DNA from: Flavobacteriales bacterium
GTDB lineage: Bacteria; Bacteroidota; Bacteroidia; Flavobacteriales_D; Sanyastnellaceae
DNA length: 19,687 nucleotides
NCBI GenBank assembly: GCA_028825055.1
Contig: JAPKAW010000012.1
Coordinates: forward strand, 1 to 19,687
Direction of reading: 5' to 3'
Below are positions 7,325 to 16,500 of this stretch, piece after piece (positions within the stretch are counted from its first letter, which is position 1; every line of letters begins with the position of its first letter). The notes below the pieces were generated by a model that saw only the letters and a program-made list of their open reading frames with translations, had not been told where the DNA came from and did no database searches. Made by a program: the position numbers and the translations under genes.

Positions 7325-7828
7325 TTAACGAGCCCGCAATGGGGTCAATTCAAACCGAGGCTCCCTCTGGGTCCCATAGCAAAGGATGGCGTGTTGGAGC
7401 GTGTCTACTCTAAGGATGTAATTGCGATAAGCGCCATTGGATGCTGCCAATTCGCAATTGACTCCCAAGGCTGATTCTTGACGTGTCTTGGGGTCCTTAG
7501 AGTTTATGGATTCTATCGGGGTCCAACGTCCTTGATATTCCATGACCCTGCCGTCTGAGATGGATTGCGAGAGGGTTACTCCTCCATTGGGCTGCAAGAC
7601 AAAAATGAATGTGCTTGACTTGACTTGGGCTGCTTGTCCTTGGATGTAAATGACGTTGCCGCTAGCGTCTTTCATAGCATACTCCGGCTGAATTCCTTGC
7701 CATGAGCCAACTAAGTCAGGGATTTCAAATCGAGGCGCAGGCTCCTTTACAGTAGAGCATCCTGCGAAAAGGAAGGAAGTGCTCAGTGCCCATACGGTAT
7801 GCCATAGGAGGATGTTTGATGAATTCAT
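7325..7828 (-). CDS. lipoprotein of unknown function, coupled to the upstream protease
   Basis: A predicted lipoprotein of 167 residues. The N-terminal hydrophobic segment ends in the lipobox FLFAGC, placing the acylated Cys at residue 24, followed by STVKEP, which has no obvious retention signal. The mature part begins DLVGSWQGIQ, an opening like that of lipocalin-like beta-barrel lipoproteins, and is beta-rich throughout; this similarity is weak. The start is the ATG at 7828, which overlaps the protease stop as ATGA (7828-7825); a GTG at 7837 is also in frame but less likely. The overlap implies translational coupling and a shared transcript. A companion role such as inhibitor, chaperone or surface anchor for the protease is possible but is inference only. 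Confidence 0.8.
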   Translation of the reverse strand: MNSSNILLWHTVWALSTSFLFAGCSTVKEPAPRFEIPDLVGSWQGIQPEYAMKDASGNVIYIQGQAAQVKSSTFIFVLQPNGGVTLSQSISDGRVMEYQGRWTPIESINSKDPKTRQESALGVNCELAASNGAYRNYILRVDTLQHAILCYGTQREPRFELTPLRAR

Positions 7829-10323
7829 TCTGGACACAATTCTCCAAAAGTACTGAGTAGAATGAGCAGATCGCTGACATTCGTCGCGTCATCGCCGTCT
7901 ACATCCCCAACACAAGGTGGGGTGTCGCATCCAAAGTCAGAAAGCAATAGCAAAATGTCGCTGACGCCAATGGCGCCATTGTCATCCAAATCTTCAGGAC
8001 AAGTGGCGCAGTCGAAGTCGCAACTGTTGTCTTCGATGGTGGCAGAAGGATCATAGTTGCAGGCATCCAAATTGGTGCATCCTACACATGTTAGATACTC
8101 GCAGCTGTCATCGTCGATCGTCGCGGTGAAATCAAAATTGCATGCAGAAGGTGCGGTGCAGCCTTCGCACGTTGTGAATTCACACGACTCATTGCTCAAC
8201 GTAGCCCCCGGTGAATAATTACACGCTGTGGCGTCGGTGCATCCATAGCATGTTTCGAGATCACACGATCCGTCATCTTGGGTCGCCGCTGGATTGTAAT
8301 TGCAAGCCGCTGGTTCCATGCAGCCAGCGGGGTCGACGTCCAAGCAGAGGTCCCACAACGATATGTTGACACTGAAAGAGGCGCCTGCGGATCCACTCCA
8401 GCCATTACCGATGCGTATAAACCACGTTCCGATACCTTCTGGGGCGTTGCCGATTGTGACTCCACCGACATACGAACCCGATTCTGTGGATTGCCACGAA
8501 GATGGCCAAAAGCCGCTGTCATTGCAGCCGAAATCCACGTCAAACCCACCAATTTGACGGCAATTGCCATCCGGTGATTCGATGATAACAGTCAAGTCAC
8601 TGGCTCGTGTTTCATCTCCTGCAGAATTGATGAAATCCAAATAGACGGTAGCGGCAGCAACGTAGCCAAACCCGCTAACGGCAATGGACATTGTTTCGCC
8701 GGGTGCCAATTCACCGACAAGCGGAATGACGGCTTCACAATTGCATGCTCCACCATTGGGAGAATAAAAACAGCTGCCGTCATCGATCAGTGAGTCTTCG
8801 AGGTAGTTGCACGCGACGGGGTCGGTACAGCCGATGCACGAAGTTCCATCTCCTCCACATTCACCGCACGTGTCTTCAGACGTGCATGAGCCATCGTTGA
8901 TCTCGGCTTCTGGGTCGTAGTTGCAATAAAAAGGCAACGTACATCCATAGACATTGCAGCTCGTAGAGAATTCATCGCAGCTGTCATAGCACGAGCCCTG
9001 ACCATTGATGAAGGGGATTAATCCGGAACTTTCAACTGTCGGATGAAACTCCAAATTCACGGAACCGCCTCCGACTGCGTGGCAATAACTCATGATGGTT
9101 CCTGTCTGTGCGGAAGGGTTGTCTGTGTACCCTCCGCAAGCACCTTCTAGGTTGTAGCAGTTGTCAATAGGGCCACCCGGCCACCCGCACCAGTGGGTGT
9201 GGTTGGAACCAAAATTATGGCCCAATTCGTGCGCCACGACTTGCAGATTCCAGGAGTAGGTGTTCAAGTTGTAGGACGTCGTGTTGCTCAATGCCGAGCT
9301 AAACCCCGTAGCATATGAGTTGCTGCAATTAACGTTCAAGTAGGCAATTCCACCGGTGCCTGTGTCATTTCGGCGTGTTAGCAAGTGTACCAAATCTCGA
9401 GGTTGACTGCTCAATGCGGGGTTGCTCAGCCATTCGGTGCGCAAAGCATCGAGCATACCACCGGCATTGCCCACATACGCGGCATAGGGATCAGTATTCT
9501 CCCAAACATTGATGTAAGAAGCGCTCAAGGTGATCAGGTTGTTCAACTCTCCTTCGTAGATCTCGTTTACTCCAGCGAGCAATGCGAGTGCCCATTCAAC
9601 GGTTTGATTGCAGTCGCTTCCAAATGTGTTGTAGGTATAGAAATCAATGTCCAATGCCACTTCGACACATGAAGTCATGCTGTTTTGCTGAGCCTGAGGC
9701 GAAGGAAGGCTAGCCGTTCGCGGTCCGATCGATTCCAATTCTTCCATGCCGCAAGAAAAGGGCGTTTCTATAATGGCGTCTGCAACATCAAAGAGAGCAT
9801 AGGCCGAAGATCCTTCAGTTGAACAGCGTAAAGCAGCGAGTTCATGCTGCACTCCATTCTTGCGAATGACTCCGTACGCTTGGTCTTTGGAAACAATCAA
9901 AGTGCCGCGAATGCCGGCAGTCACAAATCGGTAAGACAACAATTCGGGCTGATACCGTTCAATACGCAAACCCAGATCAGTCATATGTCCCACTTCAAGA
10001 TCCTTGGAGTGAACTTCAAATCGATGCAGCTCAACCACCATGTGCTCGCCGGATGGGAATGTGATGGCCCATTCGAATACATCGGGTCTTGTGGTGCTGA
10101 GCTTTAGAAAAGCGACATCATTGAGCTCCAAGAAAATAGCGGACTCCTTGTTTGATGTCGGAGAGCACGAAGGGGCTTCGCTGGCAGTAGTAAAGAGGGT
10201 CAAGGCGTCCTCAAGCTCAACGCAGCTTTGTGCCGTGATTTCATTGTTTATACTGAAGACCCACGCGAAACTTACCAGAGTGGCCAAGACAAAAGAATTC
10301 AAATTTGTAAACTGTCCCATCAT
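7825..10323 (-). CDS. secreted M12B-like zinc metalloprotease, paralogue of the gene at 1585
   Basis: A secreted zinc endopeptidase of 832 residues. The signal peptide is 1-32 (ending ITAQ), and the start is the first of two tandem ATG codons. A propeptide-like region includes ELLSYRFVTAGIRGTLIV (127-144). The catalytic domain has HELGHNFGSNH (365-375), with three zinc ligands and the catalytic Glu, and Met-turn MSYCH (411-415); HTHWCGWPGGPIDNC between them is identical to the paralogue. GC...SC repeats (460-520), a P-domain-like beta module (about 530-660) and four further repeats (668-769) follow. The end is a pair of dockerin-like Ca loops (DLDDNGAIGVSD, DVDGDDATNVSD) closing FGELCPE. It has more repeats than its paralogue and a diverged propeptide. 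There is no Por_Secre_tail. It is first gene of a two-gene operon with the lipoprotein and diverges from the giant gene across 232 bases. Confidence 0.9.
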   Translation of the reverse strand: MMGQFTNLNSFVLATLVSFAWVFSINNEITAQSCVELEDALTLFTTASEAPSCSPTSNKESAIFLELNDVAFLKLSTTRPDVFEWAITFPSGEHMVVELHRFEVHSKDLEVGHMTDLGLRIERYQPELLSYRFVTAGIRGTLIVSKDQAYGVIRKNGVQHELAALRCSTEGSSAYALFDVADAIIETPFSCGMEELESIGPRTASLPSPQAQQNSMTSCVEVALDIDFYTYNTFGSDCNQTVEWALALLAGVNEIYEGELNNLITLSASYINVWENTDPYAAYVGNAGGMLDALRTEWLSNPALSSQPRDLVHLLTRRNDTGTGGIAYLNVNCSNSYATGFSSALSNTTSYNLNTYSWNLQVVAHELGHNFGSNHTHWCGWPGGPIDNCYNLEGACGGYTDNPSAQTGTIMSYCHAVGGGSVNLEFHPTVESSGLIPFINGQGSCYDSCDEFSTSCNVYGCTLPFYCNYDPEAEINDGSCTSEDTCGECGGDGTSCIGCTDPVACNYLEDSLIDDGSCFYSPNGGACNCEAVIPLVGELAPGETMSIAVSGFGYVAAATVYLDFINSAGDETRASDLTVIIESPDGNCRQIGGFDVDFGCNDSGFWPSSWQSTESGSYVGGVTIGNAPEGIGTWFIRIGNGWSGSAGASFSVNISLWDLCLDVDPAGCMEPAACNYNPAATQDDGSCDLETCYGCTDATACNYSPGATLSNESCEFTTCEGCTAPSACNFDFTATIDDDSCEYLTCVGCTNLDACNYDPSATIEDNSCDFDCATCPEDLDDNGAIGVSDILLLLSDFGCDTPPCVGDVDGDDATNVSDLLILLSTFGELCPE

Positions 10324-10505
10324 TTTGGATCGAAGTAAGTGGTGAATTTAAGTGGTCTTGTGTGAAGTTGTGAATTTTCATGTCCAAAATGCAACCCTGT
10401 CAACAGTCGTTGCGTATGTGCGGACAGAAATCGAACTCTATAATTCAGTTAACATGGTTTATCCCCAGTCGTCCAAAATAGAAAGTTTTTCGACGTATTG
10501 CCATA

Positions 10506-10531
10506 TTGAATTGATAAATATCGTATATTTA
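10506..10531 (+). promoter_or_regulatory. weak candidate promoter for the giant gene
   Basis: TATATTTA at 10524-10531 resembles the TAnnTTTG -7 box and sits 25 bases before the ATG at 10556. TTG triplets lie 15 bases (10506-10508) and 23 bases (10498-10500) upstream, both off the usual 19-base spacing. The intergenic span 10324-10555 must also hold the promoter of the divergent protease gene, which I cannot place. Confidence 0.25.
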
Positions 10532-10555
10532 GTACTGAATTGGATTCAATCCGAG

Positions 10556-13500
10556 ATGAAATATTCAAAAATCACAACTAACTGGAGGCGCTTCTCGCTG
10601 CTTTCATTCTCTGCTTTGTTCCTTACTGGGACAGGGCTTGCTCAGTTTACTGGCATCGAGACCGAGGTTCATGCTACGTCCGCTTTTGGAACCACGTATC
10701 ACATCTATGCGAATTTTGCTGATCCAACCGATGAGTGCATTGCAGTCTACTCTGTCGGAACGTCAGAATTAGGTTCCGTGGACTTATCTGTCGATGTAAC
10801 CACATCGTTTTATCAGCACCCTGCTGGTGCGAACTTAGGTTCAGGGATTAATGGTTTCTTTATTACCCTGATTCCAGAATTGGCATACGACAGCTGGCTC
10901 ACCATCGGTTCTGAAACGGTAGATGACGGACCCGTTGCGAGCGCTGGTATGACTGATGCATTTGCATCCTTCAGTGCGGGAGGAGGATTTGTTTTGGATG
11001 GAGAAATTGGCGGCACCTGGTATGTAACCCCTGAGTCAAACCTTTCAGCTACGGCTGGAGATGATGGCCGGGTTTTGTTGGCTCAACTAACTGCATCGGA
11101 TGATGCGGAAGGAAATGCTGGCCACGTTGTGTGTAATTTGAATATACAATGGCAGGGTGCAAACGGAATTTCTGAAAATGTTACTGGTCTGCTTGTGGAT
11201 ACGGCTGATATTCCTGTAGTCCTCGCGGGTTGTATGGATGCCAGTGCGTGTAATTACGATGCTGAAGCGACAACGGATGATGGGTCGTGCAGCACGTTGG
11301 ATGAATGTGGCGTTTGTGGCGGCGATGGCATTGCTGATGGTGCTTGCGATTGTGAGGGCTCTTTGCCCGACACGGGTTACGATTGTGATGGTGTCTGCGT
11401 AGTGGATACAGATGGCGATGCCATCTGCGATGAAAATGAAATAGACGGTTGCACCGATGTTTTGGCGTGCAATTACGAAGTCGCTGCTACGGAAGACGAT
11501 GCTTCTTGTCTTTATGCCGCTGAAAATTCTGATTGTGAAGGCATTTGTCTGGTCGATACCGACAATGACGGAGTTTGTGATGCCAATGAGATTTCAGGAT
11601 GTACGGTTGAAACCGCATCGAACTATAGCGAAGATGCTACGGATGATGATGCCTCTTGCCTGTATACAACGACTTTGAATGTGGACATGGCGTGCGCAGG
11701 AATGGAATTTTCCACGGTGCACGTGACTGGCCCATTTTGTGACTGGTGCGGATCGGATGGTTGGAATGACCTTTCGGATCCGGACGGAGACTTGATCTTC
11801 AGCGTAACGTTAGACCTGCCAGCGGGTGACACCGAATACAAGTACATGGTGGACAACTGGAATGGCCAGGAAGATTTGGCGGATGATATGGCGGATGGTG
11901 CTTCTTGTGCGCCAATTACCGATTATGCTACCTATGCCAACCGATTGGTTGTTGCGGGCACGACCACGAACGATACTTACGGTTCTTGCACTTCATGTGA
12001 AGGTCAGCTTTCATATGCGACCGTCTCTTTTGAAATTGACATGAACAATGTGGATTATCCCAATGCGGATTACAACAACGTGGTGGTCAACGGTAGTTGG
12101 AATGGATGGAATGGATGGGGCGTGGAGCTTTCTGATGAGGATGCCGATGGTCTTTATACGGGTTCTGCTGAATTCCTTCACAACACGTCTTTCGAATTTG
12201 TGTTTGCCGTCACAGGAGCCGCTGATAACTGGAGCGGTTGGGGCGTAACATTCAATGCGCCTGCAGCTTGCAGTACGAATCCGGATGCGCCGATTGGCGA
12301 AGGTGGAGGTAATTATGGCGTTGATGTCGTAGAATCGGATTTGACGATTGCATATTGTGCTGGGTCTTGCGACGCTGTGTGCATTTCGATTGTATCGGGT
12401 TGTACAGATGTTGCATCCTGCAACTATGATGCAAGTGTAACAGAGGACGATGGTTCATGCCTTGAATTGGATGCCTGTGGTGTATGTGGTGGTAACGGCA
12501 TTGTTGAAGGTTCCTGCGATTGCGAAGGAAATGTCTTGGATGCCTTGGGTGTCTGCGGTGGGACTTGTTTAGCTGATGACAACAACAACGGAACGTGTGA
12601 TACGGAGGATGTCGAAGGTTGCATGTTATCGAATGCATTGAATTACAATCCAGATGCAACATTGGACGATGGTTCATGCTTCATTCCTGAATTCCCTTTC
12701 ATTACTGTAAATGAACATGTCGTCTCTGAATTTGGAGTGACCTACCGGGTGTATGCTCAGTTCGAAAATCCAGGAGACGAGTGCGTCGCCGTTTATTCAG
12801 TAGGTTCAAGCGAATTGAATCCAGTGAGCTTAGAATTGGAAGTCAGTACCGGATTTTATCAGAACGAGAATGGGTCTAATTTGGGTTCTGGAATTCAACC
12901 TTTCTTTTTCGATTTAGATCCATCATTGAATTATGATAGCTGGCTCACTATTGGGTCGGAAACGACGGAAGATGGTCCAGTAAGTTCCGTCGGTATGTCG
13001 GATGCGTTTTCTGCTTTCAATGCTGGAAACGGATTTATAATTGATGGTCAAACTGGTGGAAGTTGGTATGTGACTCCCGGTTCAAACACCAGTGCAATAG
13101 CTGGAGAAGATGGTAAAGTATTGTTAGCGCAATTGACCGTTGAAGTTGGAATAGAGGAAGGTTTCATTGATGGCAACTGGAACATGCAGTGGCGCAATGG
13201 ATTGGGCGAAGCAACGAATACTACAGGATTGATATTCACTTCAAGTGAATTTGTGCTGGAAGTGTTGGGCTGTACGGATGCGGAGGCATGCAACTACAGT
13301 GCTGAGGCGAACACCGACGACAATACGTGTTTGTATACTGACGAATGTGGTATTTGTGGTGGGGCTGGAATCGCTGATAGTGAATGCGATTGCGAAGGCA
13401 GCGTTCCGACAGAAGGATACGGTTGTGATGGCGATTGCTTGGTTGATGCCGATGGTGATGGTGTCTGTGATGCCAATGAAATTTCAGGATGTACGGAATC

Positions 13501-16500
13501 CGAGGCTTGTAACTATAATAGTGAAGCAACGGACGACGATGGTAGCTGTTCCTCTATAGATGAATGCGGCGTTTGCGGCGGCGGCGGAATCGCCGAGGGT
13601 ACCTGCGATTGTGCGGGCACTGAATCAGAAAGTGGTTATGATTGCGATGGCATTTGCTTGATTGACACGGATGCCGATGGGATCTGTGATTCTTTTGAAA
13701 TCGCAGGGTGTCAAGATTCAATGGCTTGCAATTTCAATAGCGCAGCGACGGATGATGATGCTTCTTGCACCTATGCCGGCTTCGGTCAGGATTGCAATGG
13801 AGATTGTATCAGTGATTTTGATGGCGACGGTATTTGCAATGCGAGTGAAGTTGCCGGGTGTACCTCGACATCTGCGATTAACTACAATGAATTAGCATCG
13901 GATGATGATGGATCTTGCCTCTGGGAGGATGGTCTCTTTACAGGTTTGACATACGAGCTTGTTGGCCACGATTTGATCGAAGGCTTGTCAACTTATCGCC
14001 TGTTTGCGAATTTTAACTCAAGTGAAACTATCCAGGTGACAGCTTGTTTTGGCACCTCGGATGACAATTGGAGCATCTCCTCAACGGAGCCATTCCATCA
14101 AGACGAGAATGGAGCCTTGTTGGCGCATTCAATCAATCCGTCGATTTACGAGTTTTTCCCTGACTTGGAATTCGATAGTTGGTTGGCTTTGGGTGGAGCT
14201 CCCGGTGCACCGGTTGAATTACAAACCATTGGACTTGAGTCATTCTTCACGGATTTTGAAGATATTGGGTCGAATGTTCTGGTGAACACCACAGTGGGTG
14301 CCAGCTTGTACTACATCCCAGGAGAAAGTAGCAGTGCATATTCTTACCCTACTGATGGGAAGATGTTGTTGGGACAATTCACAACAAATGGAGTGGTATC
14401 CGTCAAGTGCAACTTGCAATTCAGAGATTCTGAGCAGACGACGCATTATGCGACTGATTTGAACTTGGTTTTCCCAACATTTGGTGTGGGCTGTACCGAT
14501 TCGGATGCTTGCAACTATGACATCGAAGCTACAGACGACGATGGCAGCTGTTATTACGATTCTGAATTCCGCGATTGTGATGGGATTTGTTTGGCGGATG
14601 TAGATGGTGATGACGTTTGTGACGGCGAGGAAATCTCAGGATGTATGGACTCAACGGCCTACAACTACAACGGTGAAGCAACGGATGAAGACGGAAACTG
14701 CGTGTATGCCGGTTGTTTTGACGAACTGGCTTGTAACTATACGCCCGAAGCCGACGTGGATGTGCCCTCGACTTGTATCTACCCGGGACTCTTTATGGAC
14801 TGTGATGGAAACTGCAACGGTGATTACGAGGGTGATGGCGTTGAAGAATGTGCAGAGATCTCTGGATGTGCTTCAGAGTCCGCAACCAATTATGATCCCG
14901 CAGCGACCAATGATGATGGAACCTGTGTATGGGGTGATGAGACCTTCTTAGGCTTGTCTTACGAATTGATGGGTGAAAACACCATCGAAACGGATGCCAC
15001 ATACCGGCTTTATGCGAACTTCAATCCAGATGCTGCAGTGGATATGACTTCGTTGTTTGGTAATAGCCAGAACCCCTGGTTGACCATGAGTACTGGCGAC
15101 TTTTATCAGCACCCACTAGGAGCAGATTTTGGCGGAAATATCAACCCTGGTTTCTTTGGTTTCTTCCCTGAATTGGAATTTGACTCGTGGTTGACCATTG
15201 GCGCTGGGCCGGGTGACTACAATGCAATAGCGCAAGAAAACATGTACTTGCACTTGGATGATTTCAACGCGGGAGATGACCTGATTATCGATACAGAAGA
15301 AGGAGCTCAAATATTCCTGAATAATGGTGCTTCGGATACGCAAGGTGTTCCTGATGAGAATGGCCAATTGCTATTGGGTCAATTCACCACAAGCGGTGTG
15401 ATCTTCTTGCGGTACAACATCCGATTCCAGGATGCTGAAGGCATCGTGCATGAGTTCACGGACATAGAATTGACCTTCCCGCCGATTGCAGGAGGTTGCA
15501 CGGATCTTTTGGCATCGAATTACGATGAGACAGCAAATTTTGAAGACTTGACCTGCATCTATGATGGTTGTACGGACCCCAATGCAGACAATTTCAACCC
15601 AGCGTCCAACTTAAATGATGGAAGCTGCTTGTTCACGGGTTGTTTTGACCTAGAAGCGGACAACTATGATGTGCAAGCCAACACGGGCGATCAAGAAGCG
15701 TTGTGCGAGTTCTTCGGATGCATGGATGCGAGCGCGGACAATTACGATGCAGGCGCTAACGTGGATGATGGCAGTTGCTTGTATACGGGTTGCATGGATT
15801 CAGAAGCTGACAACTATGATGAGCAAGCGAATACCGGCGATCAAGAAGTGTTGTGTGAGTACTACGGTTGTACCGATTCAATCGCGGATAACTACGATGC
15901 ACAGGCCAACGTAGAAGATGGTAGTTGCTTGTACACGGGATGTATGGATGCCGAGGCAGACAACTACAACGCTCAAGCGAACACGGGTGATCAAGATGCG
16001 ATTTGTATGTACACTGGTTGTATGGACCCGATTGCAGACAACTACGAAGCCCAAGCCAATACGGGTGATCAAGCTGGGATTTGTTTGTACACGGGTTGCA
16101 TGGATGCGCTGGCTTCCAACTACAATGCGCAAGCCAACACGGGTGATCAAGAAGCTTTGTGCGAGTACAATGGCTGTACGAATCCGATAGCAGATAACTT
16201 CGATGTTGGTGCTAACGTGGATGATGGATCTTGTGTCGTTGCCGGTTGCATGTATGATGCGGCCTTTAACTACAATCCAGACGCGACGTACGACAACATG
16301 ACGTGTGAGTTTGCAGTCCAAGGATGTACGGATCCAGCGGCTTCGAACTACAATGAAGCGGCGGTGGTTGAAAACGATTCGTGCTTGTATGCCGGATGTA
16401 CCAACTATGGAGCGGATAACTACAGCTCCGATGCGTCCATGGACGATGGAAGTTGTATCTATTCTGGATGCACGGATCCATTGGCTTGCAACTTCAATGC

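Noticed and set aside
10352..10555. 68-codon upstream extension of the giant gene
   Set aside because: A clear signal peptide begins at the ATG at 10556; the upstream part is not signal-like and covers the divergent promoter region.
12252..12677. 141-codon His/Arg-rich antisense frame
   Set aside because: It lies wholly opposite the GC-repeat coding region, with a composition that is just the complement of Asp/Gly/Cys codons.
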